64,000 nucleotides of DNA. Origin: Siphonodentalium dalli (Eukaryota; Mollusca; Scaphopoda; Gadilida; Siphonodentaliidae). The translations under genes and the position numbers were made by a program. Where the stretch lies: NCBI GenBank assembly GCA_032622095.1, contig CP136067.1, forward strand, positions 121,435,030-121,499,029, in the 5' to 3' direction. Of this stretch, positions 45,101 to 57,160 are shown piece after piece. The first letter of the stretch is position 1. Every line of letters starts with the position of its first letter. The notes below the pieces were generated by a model, which saw only the letters and a list, made by a program, of their open reading frames with translations, was not told the DNA's origin and did not search any database.

Positions 45101-48100
45101 CTTTAAAGTATGGAGTTTGCCAAAAACGTCTTTTTTGGGGGATTCTGGCCATATTTTGAACGGAAATCGGCAGAATTTCAAACAGAACTGAGCGGGTCGT
45201 GTGTATGTCAAAATGGCAGCCAGGGGGTGACTTTGGTCAATGGTGCCGTGTATAGGTCCACACGGGATGCATATGTATACAAGGAGTTGTGAATAATTAT
45301 AAAAGGAGTAGCTATATGGTCATGGGTGGTGCCCGCCCATGACAATATAGCCACTTTTTTTTATAACTATTCCCCGGTGAGCATCCATGGTGAGATGCAT
45401 ATAGGTATACAAGGATTGGTCATGTGTGAGGTGAATACGTATACATGTGGTGGCTGTATGGTAATTGAGTTGGTGTATGTGTAGAACAAGATCAGCTGCA
45501 TGTTCATACCTGTGTTGTTTATGTATATATGGAGTGAATATATGGTAATGTGTGGGATGAACATGTTTATCTTGGATGGATGCATTGTCATGGATGGTAT
45601 GTATATGTGTTGGCTGTATGCTCATGAGTGGGTGTATTGATAAACAGGGAGAGGCTGTATGCTTATGGGTAATGTATATTTGTGTACTTTGAATGACTTT
45701 AGTGCTATTATTGTTGAAGTATATATGCACACCTGTATTGCTGGGTTGTCATTGGCGGGCGTGTGTGTATACATGAAGTGACATTGTAGTCATTGTTGTA
45801 TATGGTATGTATACTGTATACACCTGTCAGTAAGCCCATCCTTGAAGATAAGTCCAGTCTGGGCTTTTTACCCTAAACAAAACATGGGGTGGTCCGCGTA
45901 TATAAGCCCACCCCCATTTTTGAGCATTTGGAAGGTAAATTAATACAATCATGTCTTTCTATCCTGTAGAATAGGAGAAGATACTCAAGCACATCTGTGC
46001 TTTTATTATTTTTTCCAGTTGTTTCTTAAATAATAAAGACGTGTAATAGAATACACTTTCGTGTTAATATTGTTGTGAATTATACACATCTTATTCTATT
46101 ATATTCTTAGTTGTTGTGTCAGTCAAAGAGGTATCAAATCAATAAAATCAAAGGATGTGTCACTTATTGTGCACACCTCTATCAGATTAAATTCAATGGG
46201 ATGAGGAGTAATGACTTGGTGTTTTTGTAGGATTCATTGATAATGCAGAAGAGTGATGTATATTCGGGCATCTCACTGTTGTGTTCTTATAAGAATTAGC
46301 TTGATTGATAAGCATTAGTGTAATTAAATTAACTTGTGAACTCAGCATACAACCATGTTGTGTTTAATATGGTGTTGGCACAAAACATGATGGTTGGTTG
46401 GCACATGAAGGCTAACTTGATTTTTGCACGGGGAGGTCATCGTGAGTACATTGTAAGCCCAGTGCCCACTTTTCGAGCAATAACGTGCTTGAGCCCCCCC
46501 CCACCGGCTTAATGACGGGTGTGTACAGTATGCATCTTTGTTGTGGATGTATTGTCATTGGTGGGATTATATGTATACATGTAGTAGCTATATGATCATG
46601 GATAGAGTGTATGAGTATACGGTGAGTATATGCAAGTGTACAAATTGTGAGGTGATATATGCATATTGAGGAGTGGATATATATGACCATGGCGAATATG
46701 TATACATGGAGTGATCGCATGACCAATGGTGGAGTGAATAGGTATACCATGAGTGATTGTACATGTATGGTACATGAACACACGGAGTGACTTAATGGTA
46801 ATAATCGGGGTGTATATGTATAACTTGATTTCTTATATCGTCATGGATGATACCATATGTATACAGAGAGTGACCGTATGACCAATGCCGAAGTGGTGTG
46901 CAAGGTACGTGTATTTGTATATCTAGAAGGACTGTATAACTAATATATATACCTGGAGTGACTCAAAAGTCATGGCTATATATGTATATTTTGGGTGACT
47001 ATCACCATGGGTGGGTTCACAAGTGTACTTTTGGGTGGATATCGTTTTCCACAATAAATCAAGGATATATTAACAGACAGAGGTAATGTCACAGAGTTCT
47101 ACATCTTTATGGCATTTTATATGCACAATGGAGGAAACGGTTTTCATGGCATTAGTCAATCCATTTTGATGCCATGGGCCAGAATTAGGATGTTAATGTG
47201 CATGAGTAGCCACATACTATGGCCCCTGTCAGTTCAGTTTCAAAGTTTCCGTGGCCATTTCCGTTCAAAAGCATTGCCACAATCCCAAAGGACGTTTTCG
47301 GCAAATCACATACTGCATCCTTTGAACTTAATTTGTCATGTCCCATGACGTACTGGTGGAACTAGAATATAAAACTTAGTTGTCAGTTGATTCAGTAACA
47401 TGTTTAATAACAAAGGGAGTCACTATGTGCTACATTTTCGGAACAGCAGAGAATAATGTTCGGGATATATGTGAACAATATTTTTTACCACCAAATTTGG
47501 TTTCCATTTTGCAAGCAATCTGCAATAATGTTGTCTAAAAACACATTAGTGTTATGCATTTGAAAAAGATAAACAAATAAGCACAATAATATCAAAGTTA
47601 ATTTTGAAATCCAAGATGGCCGTTGGCAGCCATGTTTTTTTGCCGATTGAGCCCAAAATAACTCGTTCCCATTTACATGTCAATGTTAACATCCATGACA
47701 AATTTCATGATGATCCGATCAAAGATACGACCTGCATAGCCTGTGTCAAAGGATTTAGTCATAGAAAGAGTAAAATCCAAGATGGCTACCGGCAGCCATG
47801 TTTTTTGGCCGAACGACCAGTACTGCATGTAGCCGATGCTAATGGATTGAATTATGAAATCCAAGATGGCCGCTGCATGTGATATGCAAGTGAGCCAACT
47901 TATAATACAATAAAATTCTCGATTTTGTCCTCCATATGCCACACTAAGTAATGGTGTGGCCATTGTTGTTGTGGGAAGAACAATGTCTCATTTTAGGGGT
48001 GGGCATTGCCCCGGTCACGTGTTTATTTTAATTTATGATCATTGAACTAGATATTAGTATGTGTACAAAATGAGGCGAGTAATTGAACTATATATATATG

Positions 48101-49182
48101 GGGGATGTCCGAGCATTCCCTTTCCTATAGTCAAGTTGTTGGTATGCTCTTTAGTGCAAGATATATACCAGAATCACCGAGTACGTTTTGTCTAGACCAA
48201 TTTTTTTTTAAATACAAAAATTGTACACAAATTCCACCTAAAATGGCGATAAACATATTACATAAAGGGTTATTAGCTCCAATGGTGGCCATTTTATCCG
48301 TCATTTTGAATATGCCCATATACGAAGGTATATGTTCTAGCAGGTATATGGTCTGATCCAAATAGATGCATACTGAAAAGTTTTCCCATGAGGTTTCCAG
48401 GCAATAGCAATGCATAAAGGCTAGCTTTTGGCAAAAAACAGGTGTTTTCACCAAAATGGTTGCCATGGCAACAGTGTACATTTTCCAGTCTGGGGTCATA
48501 TCCAAAGTGACTTATATTTATGTGATACACACGTGAGCCAACTTTGATGCTTTAACCAAAACAAAAAAATCAGGATTTTGTCCTCAACTGCCACACAAAT
48601 GGTGTGGCCATTGTTTATTGGGAAGAACAAATGTCTCATTTTAGGGGTTGGCATTGCCCCGGTCACATGTTTTGTAAAATCTCTCACACTAGTAATAATC
48701 ACCCAATTGATATGCCATATAGCTCAAAATAAAGGTAATGATCGCCAGCATCTAACACAATACCAATATGACGCAACAAATTGAGATAGCTTCATCATAA
48801 ACACAAATAATAGGAAGTAAAGTGATAAAAAGAAGCAATTTTGGACAATGACCTTGACCTTGCACAATGACCTTGACCCTTCAGATAAGTACTGGCGGTC
48901 CTTCATGGAGAATACATACATATAAATATTATTATATAACTATATCACCAATAAGTCCACAGATATCACTAATATACTTCAAATATGGTCATTTTTCATA
49001 ATTCTCATAAATCACATACCGTTGCTATGGTAACATCATTTTTGGGGCAACTAAGCGACAAGAAGCTTGTCAACATTGGTTTCCAATGCCTCCAGTATTT
49101 GGGCTTTAAGAAAAAATATGTTGCCAAAAATCCCCAAATTGTTTTACGGAACCCATTTTTTTTTACAAATGACAGGCTACTA
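42150..49182. mobile_element. 7-kb long-TIR DNA element, copy 2
   Basis: Same orientation and content as 12653-19749; 7033 bp against 7097 bp. Ends TAGTAGCC / GGCTACTA are flanked by TAT (42147-42149 and 49183-49185). Differences seen by eye are scattered substitutions, a ~40-bp loss near 44067, a ~25-bp loss near 46625, a loss near 43037 (GGCGGATAAAAT), small insertions near 42329 and 47946, and homopolymer length changes. Flanking DNA is unrelated to copy 1. No transposase frame here either. Confidence 0.85.
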
Positions 49183-49479
49183 TATGGTCGACTCGCATAT
49201 ATAAGAGAATGCATTGGCACAGGGTAAAAAAAATCCCGACTTTCGACTGGATTTGATATGGCGGGTCACATATTGCTAATGTAGTCGCAAAACATCCATT
49301 ATGTTACTGCAATATAGTTCGTCAGAATAGATATGTACGATGTTTGCCTCTGATTGATTTCACCCGTATTTCTAATAACAAGAAGATCAGATAATTGATT
49401 TTCAAACTTGCATTTCTTGCGGAACATTCCCTGTTGTACACTTGTGTCGAATGAGTTTTAGCCATCTATATTATATACT

Positions 49480-49990
49480 AGCTGCTACTATACTCCCTTT
49501 GGGAGCCTTTATTCAGCGTCGGAGGGGCATGCGGCCCCTGCACAAAAGGGCATATAGCTGCGCCCCCTAAAATATTCTCATAGGTTCATATTCACTTATT
49601 TTATTCTGAAATAAGCCAAGCCCATAGTGGACTTATAGGCTACCCGTTATTCTGTTGGATGGTGCGGACCACAGTGCAACACATTTATAAAGAGCGCACA
49701 TCTGGTCTGCAAATAGGTTCATATATTGACCCTAAATATTCACATTTATTTGATTCTGAAATAGGCCCATAGTGAGCTTATTTTAATCTGTGTGTCTTTT
49801 TTATATATTTAATTAAATTGTTTTAATTCAAAATTTTGAAAAACTAACGCCGTTTTAACCCCCACCAGGGTATCCCGATTTACCACACAAATTTGATTGA
49901 AATCGATCGGACCAACATTCTGGGAGAAACATCCGAAAAGACAGACAGACGGACAGATCCTACTCTTTGATATATATATATTAGCACAAC
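49480..49990 (+). repeat. Retroposon (RTE/SINE-type) remnant
   Basis: TTTGGGAGCCTTTATTCAGC and GGAGGGGCATGCGGCCCC at the start, two similar blocks with TTTATTYTGAAATAGGCC, an AT-rich spacer, then TTTGATTGAAATCGATCGG and GACAGACAGACGGACAG. The longest of the three tails of this type in the window. No protein motif. Confidence 0.55.
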
Positions 49991-50836
49991 GAACACGAAT
50001 ATAACTACGATTCGGCCCGAGTTTCATCTGATATGGAGACGATATATGCATGCAGCCAATTTATCGATTTCCCCTTTTCAAGGGTCCGCAAAATTAAATA
50101 CTCTTAGTTCAGCAATTGGTGTACGTACAAATGACACTGTTTGCTTGTCTTAGATTCAGTATCAAGAACCCATAAAGGGAGAGTATTACCATTGATCACT
50201 ACTCAGTTGTGACAGCGCAACACATTCGCGGCTCAAGTGGGGGCTTAAGTTAGCATGTCGTTAGCATTTCCCCAAAGTCTTAAAGGAGGACTCAATGCCA
50301 ATTGCAATACATTCTCGGTAAGAGAGAGATTGTTTATTCCCCCACGTAATGGAGAAGTAGTAAACAACATATATACAATTACATAATAAAAGGACTATAA
50401 GATAAACATGGCGTTACATATATATTCTCAGAACAGACATTATTGCAGTTATGCACACCCACGATGGTTCTACGTTGCCTAAATTCATATATTTACATAC
50501 TAAGTGTGATTATCACTAAATCCAGCATTCCGATTGGTCGGCGCCCACGTGGCTAGTTGCAATTATTTCTTGGTGAACGAGCAAGAGCTCATAACTGCAG
50601 CCTCATAATTACATCGACGCGTCATAGGTTTTGGAAAGACGAACGCGTAATGTTTTGGGCGCATTTGGACTCGCGCAGGATTGACTTAATAAATCATCGG
50701 GTTTCAATATAAAGAGAAATTGTTCCTGTTAACTTTTGCCAAGGGTGCTATGGGCTATTTTGGGCTGGTTTTGTCACGATACACTTTTCGATTTAAATAC
50801 ATTTACAAAAGTGGCTTTTTCGCTAAATGTATATAA
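49991..50836. other. Unassigned non-coding stretch
   Basis: Nothing recognised. Confidence 0.3.
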
Positions 50837-50837
50837 A

Positions 50838-51000
50838 TATAAGGATTAACTGTCATGTGGACTGTTTTTATGGAGGTGTAACCGTGAGACAAGTGGTCAT
50901 AACTTGTATGTAAAACCCTTCGGGTTTTACACAAGTTATGACCACTTACCTCAAGGTTACATCTCCATAAAAACAGTCCACGTGACAGTCAATCCTTATA
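50838..51000. repeat. Long hairpin with a TTCG apex
   Basis: Arms of about 80 bp: TATAAGGATTAACTGTCA (50838) pairs with the end at 51000. Pairing includes CTGTTTTTATGGAG / CTCCATAAAAACAG and AAGTGGTCATAACTTGT / ACAAGTTATGACCACTT. The apex is ACCCTTCGGGT, an extra-stable C(TTCG)G loop if transcribed. Probably a foldback MITE. Confidence 0.8.
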
Positions 51001-51299
51001 TGAATGAGAAACAAGTCTACAAACATCTGATATTATCGTTTCATCATGCTTTCGGAGACAGCAGCTATTACTCTGCTGTATGTATACATGTATAAATAAC
51101 AACATTACTGTAATATGTATATACATGAATATATAACATGTATGGCGGTTGCAATTTCACAATAAATGTTTTCACACTATAATTTGTGGCATGTTAATCA
51201 ATTTCAATGTCTCTGAGAGCATATAATAAGACTTCGCAGTATGTTGGCATTACATATGTTATTCAGAGATATGATGTTATCATTTCATTTGTACCGCTA

Positions 51300-51795
51300 A
51301 CGTGTAGACAATAACTAATTTGAGTCGAAGAAGTCTTCCGTTAACGTTCAGGTTAACATGTTATCTTAAAATCAAATTTAATAATTTGATATAATTTTTA
51401 CTTTATGATTCCAGTCGTAAACTAAGTTACTAATTTCAATATACAAGATGTTAGCAATTTAATTGACGGATAGTGGATTGGGCAAATCGTGGCACACATC
51501 GTGTAAACAGTTATGTTGATACCGGGTGTGAGCTCAAGCCACTCAGTGTCTATATAATAAAATTAATGAGTATCTCGGACTATTATGAATATAATATAAC
51601 ATTTATTTGATACATTTGCCTGAAAACTGTACAAAATATATCGCGATGAAGAGCGTTCTAATTTTGCATTCCGGGTTATCTTCCGTCTGCATGTAACATT
51701 ACTTCGTACTCAGCAAACAGTCAAATAAATTGGAATTCCGTATTATACGAAGCAGATAATATGGAAACCAACAACATTTGACTAAAGTAACATTT
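51300..51795. mobile_element. Decayed family-J copy
   Basis: TAATTTGAGTCGAAGAAGTC, GTTATCTTAAAAT, GAGCTCAAGCCACTCA and GGAAACCAACAACATTTG occur in the order seen at 39559-40141, with heavy substitution. The ends are no longer recognisable. Confidence 0.5.
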
Positions 51796-52224
51796 TAATG
51801 TTAATGGACACGAAGCTACGCGTACATCGTCTAACTATATAGTGGACAGGCCTGAGTATATGGAGCCTTTGCAGAATGAGGTCCCCAGAGGGTGAATTTA
51901 ATGTATACATAGTGATGCTATCCCGCACAGAATGAGGTACTGCAAGTGGAATATGATCTCTACGGGCGTCAGACAGAGCAGAGATTCATGACATGATCTA
52001 GAGAATACATATAGTTACAGTGCAAGTACAGATACGGTACTGCTAGAGTATTTTGCACATGGTTAGTTAACCATTTCTATACTAAATCATCATTGACGAG
52101 TAGTTATCCCACTGAACGATGGCAAACCCCAACAATAACACAGCACCAGACCAGACTGTGCGAATATCAACATCGTGGTGTTTACCTTCTTATACAAAAG
52201 GAACCTTTTCCCCATCAATGAATC
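51796..52224. other. Mostly unassigned; fragment shared with 59 kb
   Basis: AATGAGGTCCCCAGAGGGTGAATTTA near 51878 is inverted near 59372 (CACCCTCTGGGGACC). Otherwise nothing recognised. Confidence 0.4.
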
Positions 52225-52228
52225 TTAA

Positions 52229-52581
52229 CCCTTTACCCAACAAACCGGCCAAAAACGGCCAAATAAAGCTTCAACAGCCTAAAATATCTTCGGTCTGTCT
52301 CAATAACACCATACAAATATGGATATCATTGAAACCGGTTCATTGACCACATTGTGATGGTTACAGTTATGCCCTGTGCCAATGCATTCTCTTATATATG
52401 CGAGTCGACCATAGGTCGCCTCGCATATATAAGAGAATGCATTGGCCTAAAACAAATTCTTTTTTTTAACACTTTTTACCATTTTTTCTTACATTCTTTA
52501 ACAATGTTATAATTTTTTGCTACATTCTTTGACAATTTTATCATTTTTAATATGTGTTAAGCCAATGCATTCTCTTATATT
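52229..52581. mobile_element. Family-A MITE, inverted and truncated, copy A4
   Basis: TTAA (52225-52228), CCCTTTACCCAACAAACCGG, the unique tail and one complete palindrome (52376-52446) in reverse order compared with A1. The second palindrome stops after CCAATGCATTCTCTTATAT at about 52581. Confidence 0.75.
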
Positions 52582-52671
52582 ATCTGGTTTGTTTCTCTGT
52601 TTGCCATCTGCTTTTATTACATGGACACCCTAGAAATGAATAATATAGGATTCCACTGTATATACTGTTAA

Positions 52672-53118
52672 AGGCCCACTTAATTTTCGAGTCGCCAATT
52701 ATTTTTTTATAGTGACTTGATATACGGATTTAATAACAATCTATGCCATAAAATATGATTAAAATGCTACAAATCACCACTATTTGAAGCATCTGTGTCT
52801 CAGAAGATGCCCACAGATAAATAGAAAAGCCCCCTCTGTCACCCAGAATGTAACATAATTCAAAGTTTTTCAATGGAAGGGAAAGAACTCTATCTTTAAT
52901 ATATAGAGTTATTCCCCCTGCATTGAAAATAATACTGATTTTTACTTCATTCTTGATGACAAAATGCGTTGGCAACTCAACAAAAACAACACGTCCACAG
53001 TTTATTACACTGGATAAGTTGATAATACAATGTTTTGGAGCTTCCTCTTTCAAATGGTATATAATATGGCATATATTTTATCTAATGTAATCTGGGGGTT
53101 CGAAAATTAAGTGGGCCT
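52672..53118. mobile_element. Family-K MITE, copy 2
   Basis: TTAA (52668-52671 and 53119-53122) flanks AGGCCCACTTAATTTTCGA / TTCGAAAATTAAGTGGGCCT. 447 bp. Confidence 0.8.
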
Positions 53119-53122
53119 TTAA

Positions 53123-53935
53123 GACTGACTGCAGGCCGATGGGGGAATCCATCCAGTACATAAAGGGTTAATATACGGACTCGTGGGGGGGGGGGGGCAG
53201 CGGCTATACTGAATGGCAAGGGGCATAACCCTACGAATGACATTTTTGTAAGTATATTCATTTGTATAATATTGTCAGTCGAGGAAAATAGGACGGGGTC
53301 ACAGCTTGCCCCGCAGATCGCTGCGCGTGTGAACACGAATAGGGACTCAGGAGAGAGAACGTCTATCGTCCTTTCAAGGTCGCCACACACACACGGGAAA
53401 TTGACTCGAGCGAAAAAAACAGACAGCAATTTGATAGGGCGTGAATCTCATAGCGAAACTCGATAGTATACATTAACAACTCTTATTGATCAATGTCACG
53501 ACACTGTCTGTCGTAAACCTCAATCAAATAGGAACAAAATTAACCTCTCACGTAACTCCGGACATATATTGATATGCCATTACTGATGAGCGAACGATCA
53601 GCTTCAATCATCATAGAACTCGAACTGTTTGTCGGGACCTATATAAGCCCCCGACGTTTACTATATACACAGCTGTGTATACAGGTCATATTAATTTTGA
53701 AGAGATGTGTATAGACTTCATCAACAATTGTATCGAACGGAAACTTTATCTGTAGTAACCAATCACTTGCTTGAAATTTAACATTCGAGTAAAATATTCC
53801 GAGCATTATAGAGTTGAGCTAAGCATCGTGCAATGCTGTGTTGACGTCACGCATTTAAATGCTATGTTCGCGCCACGTCGCGGTTGATGATTCTTCAACG
53901 TTCCATATATATAAGTGAGATCACTGAGTCGCTAT
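53123..53935. other. Unassigned non-coding stretch
   Basis: A G-homopolymer lies near 53187-53197. A TGACGTCA palindrome at 53842-53849 sits in a context similar to 20155. No gene recognised. Confidence 0.35.
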
Positions 53936-53936
53936 A

Positions 53937-54195
53937 CCATATTGGATCCACTCGTGCAGGCCCGTTCCCCGCATCCAGTGCCAAGGTTCTGGAGCAGCAT
54001 TCCATATATGGATCTTTTGAATATCCATATATGGAATATGAGGTCAAAGTTCTGGAGTAGCATTCCATATATGGAGTTTTCAATTCCATATATGGAATTC
54101 ATGAATATTCAAAAGATCCATCTTGGAATGTTACTCCAGAACTTTTACCTGTAGCACTTAAATCGCGGGATGGGGGCTGGATGGATCCAATATGG
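53937..54195. mobile_element. TA-flanked foldback MITE with CCATATATGG repeats
   Basis: Inverted ends CCATATTGGATCCA / TGGATCCAATATGG lie between TA (53935-53936 and 54196-54197). Arms continue with TTCTGGAGCAGCATTCC and ATGGATCTTTTGAATAT. The centre carries four CCATATATGG palindromes (about 54002, 54029, 54065 and 54087). Each exactly fits the SRF CArG-box consensus, although the inverted structure explains them without a regulatory role. Confidence 0.7.
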
Positions 54196-54414
54196 TAGCA
54201 CTCAATGGTATCGCTTATAGAGCACTGCCTTGAAATAATGGGAAATTACTCAACAATCAAGGGTAATCTAGTAAAATATAGTCCGAACATTTAGAATTAA
54301 AGTTAGTTGAAATATAAACAGACATCGCCATGTCATATGTCCCCTCATCGAAACGATGGGAATGGTGAACAACCTGCACTTTCTATTGAAAGTCAAAGCG
54401 CAATGTGCATATTT

Positions 54415-54481
54415 GGGAGAGAGAAAGAGATAGAAAGAGATAGAGAGAGAAAGAAAGAGAGAAGATAGAGAGAGAGAGATG

Positions 54482-54514
<33 letters not shown>

Positions 54515-54603
54515 CGCGCGAGAGAAATAGAAAGAGCACGACAAACAGAAAGCGATAGAGGGGTAGATATAGAGAGAGCGAGAGCGAGAGAGAGGGAGAG
54601 AGA

Positions 54604-54645
<42 letters not shown>

Positions 54646-54723
54646 ACACGACAAACAAAAAGCGATAACGTGCGAGATAGAGAGAGCGAGAGAGAGAAAG
54701 AGAGAGCAAGAGCGAGAGAGGGG

Positions 54724-54807
<84 letters not shown>

Positions 54808-54850
54808 ACACGACAAACAAAAGGCGATAGAGTGCGAGAGAGCTAGATAG
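54415..54850 (+). repeat. GA-rich microsatellite with an embedded recurring spacer
   Basis: Mostly AGAG dinucleotides. The segment AGCACACGACAAACAAAAAG or a close form recurs near 54536, 54644 and 54806, showing higher-order duplication. Ser/Leu-rich minus-strand frames (up to 223 codons) and Arg/Glu-rich plus frames are artefacts. Confidence 0.9.
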
Positions 54851-55165
54851 AGAGATAGAAATATAGCAAGAGCGATTGAGATGGAGATGGACGAGACAGT
54901 CAGACTAACCGATGAGCAGAGAGACGAACCAAGAGACAAGCGATCTGTATTAATGAAACTGTCATCGCCTATGATTAATTTATTTGGCTAATGGTGTTAC
55001 CAATTACCGATTCGGCGCAAACACCATTTAGTCATTTGTTTATTATAGTCTGAGTCCTAAGGCGAGACATCGTTGGTCTTAATTATATAGACCAAGAGGG
55101 TGTTATATCATTTGAATATATATGATAACGTTCAGCCAAATCGGAGGGGCCTTGGGAATGTTTAA

Positions 55166-55780
55166 CCCTTCCGTGACTGGGGCCTCGCTGGTGCATTCTC
55201 TTAACCCTTTACCCAACAGAACGGCCCTGTGCCAATGCATTCTCTTATATATGCGAGTCGACCATAGGTCGCCTCGCATATATAAGAGAATGCATTGGCT
55301 TAACACATTAAAAATTATAAAATTGTTAAAGAATGTAAGAAAACATGGTAAAAAGTGTTAAAAAAAGATTTTTTTAGGCCAATGCATTCTCTTATATATG
55401 CGAGGCGACATATGATCGACTCGCATATATAAGAGAATGCATTGGCACAGGGCATAACTGTAACCATCACAATGTGGTCAATGAGCCGGTTCCAATGATA
55501 TCCATATTTGTATGGTTTTATTGAGACAGACCCAAGATAATTTTGGCTGTTGCAGCTTTATTTGGCCGGTTTTGGCCGGTTTGATGGGTAAAGGGTTAAA
55601 TATGCGAGTCTCACATATATATGGAACACAATGCACTGGCTTACAAGGTCAAGGTAAATATTGTTAGGCCAATGTGATATCTTATATATGCGAGGCTCCC
55701 TATGGACGACTCGCATATATAATAGAATGCACTGGCACAGTGAGTTCGCAACATTTCAGGAAGCTCCAGTCATGGGAGGG
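55166..55780. mobile_element. Family-B MITE split by a family-A MITE
   Basis: TTAA (55162-55165) precedes CCCTTCCGTGACTGGGGCC; the right end CTCCAGTCATGGGAGGG is followed by TGAC instead of TTAA. The A element sits between GTGCATTCTC and ATATGCGAGTC. In an undisturbed family-B palindrome this reads CTCTTATATATGCGAG, so the target was the palindrome arm. Confidence 0.75.
55205..55595. mobile_element. Family-A MITE, copy A5 (nested in family B)
   Basis: TTAA (55201-55204 and 55596-55599). Same size as A1 (391 bp). Palindromes at 55228-55299 and 55376-55446; the centre of the second is altered to GACATATGATC. Confidence 0.8.
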
Positions 55781-55784
55781 TGAC

Positions 55785-56252
55785 CAGTTAAATCATCATC
55801 CATGTATATACAGACTAATAATACGCATAGCAACAAGGGACGTGGTCAGAGTGTACCCGCCGCAGGGTGTCCACCTTGAAATTTACCAACTGCACCGCGA
55901 TTGAACCACGCATACCAAACTACCATGCATGTTCTCAGAATATTCCACCCTATATGTGGTGTAAAATTTCCAACTAATGTTGTGTCAACAGTGACATTTT
56001 TCCAACTGTTGAAAATTATGACAAAAGTTGAGGGGAGAGAGAAACAAACACCCCCCCCCTGTCGCCACGTCCCTGGGACAAGTCTGAGAATCGATCTTGC
56101 GCTCTGTTATGTCATTTCATATCTTCATATAATACAATAGCAAAAGGTACACAACATGTATTACCGAATTTATCGACTTAAAACTTCGCTCGCTATCAAT
56201 AGCAAATATAATTTTCGGTTTGGTAAGAATGTTAGAGAACACTATCGAGTAG
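55785..56252. other. Unassigned non-coding stretch
   Basis: Nothing recognised; a short C run near 56050. Confidence 0.3.
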
Positions 56253-56256
56253 TTAA

Positions 56257-56697
56257 ATGTACTCAATTCGATCAGACCTTCTCCATATCATCAAGTTAAA
56301 ACAAAATTTCTTCAAAATACGCTTTTGTTATCAGAATCGATTAGTTACAACAAAATAATCCTAACCGCTGTCAATTATGGTATAAAATTTCCCAAAACGT
56401 GTTATTTGTTAACATGTTGTTCAACGACATATGGCCGTCTTATCATTTGCGTATCACGAAATTTGGCCGTATTACCACTTGATTTTAGAGTTATCCATCT
56501 TCATCCGCAATTTTGTCCGTGACCGTCTATTTGACGGCCACAAATAATTACACATTTCGAGAAATAACAAATTTCAAAAATCGATATCTGATCACTCTGA
56601 GCTTTGATGGGTGGGTTCCTCTACTCGAATCAGATATGTCTTACCTCCGAAGCCAAAGAAATAGTAATTTGGGAGCGTTATTTTGGATTATGCATCT
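56257..56697 (+). mobile_element. Family-H element, near-complete copy
   Basis: TTAA (56253-56256 and 56698-56701) flanks ATGTACTCAATTCGATC ... GGATTATGCATCT. Internal order: CCATATCATC, GTTATCAGAATCGATT, CCCAAAACGTGTTATTTG, CACTTGATTTTAGAGTTATCC, AAATCGATATCTGATCAC, CGAAGCCAAAGAAATAGTAA. The same order is inverted at 60719-61107. The ends AGRTRC / GCATCT are only weakly inverted. Confidence 0.65.
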
Positions 56698-57160
56698 TTA
56701 AACATACATATAGAATATCAACTTGTTCATGCTCTTCGTCGTAACATTTATGTGCCTTGCCGATTACATTAAAATGCATTGTTTTTGTGTATATTTTTTT
56801 AATTTCGCCATTTTTATTTCAACTTGATGTGCTACCGGACCACGATTATGTGCGATTATATTCACTGCAAATAAAACTTAGAACCAAATGTTTCCCTATA
56901 TATATGGCGGAACCAGCAATAAGATAGGTATTTCGTGACCATCACTCTTAGAACAAATGTGTATAAATACTACACAAAATGTGTTACATTTGATCTTAAA
57001 CAAAATTGTGTAGAAATGACACATGACATATAATTATTAAATATGTCGGTGGAATATCATCAATGTTGAATATGATTGAATATGTTAGTGTATCATAGTT
57101 ATTAGATGAAATGTGTTCTATTGGAGACACAAAACTCGTAAAGGCTACCACAGAACAAAC

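Larger units (their letters stand above)
41791..49272. mobile_element. Family-F element with the 7-kb element inserted
   Basis: Inverted ends TATGTGACCCGCCATATC / GATATGGCGGGTCACATA continue inward through AAATCCAGTCG and AAGTCGGGATTTTTTTTACC into the hairpin cassette on each side. The left part is 41791-42149 and the right part 49183-49272. Without the insertion the element would be about 450 bp. Flanking duplication not resolved. Confidence 0.75.

Noticed and set aside
12653-49182. Segmental duplication as the explanation for the 7-kb repeat
   Set aside because: Flanks are unrelated, each copy has its own 3-bp duplication and symmetrical inverted ends, and copy 2 disrupts an otherwise intact palindrome.
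54268-54939. Ser/Leu-rich 223-codon minus-strand frame
   Set aside because: Produced by the GA microsatellite.
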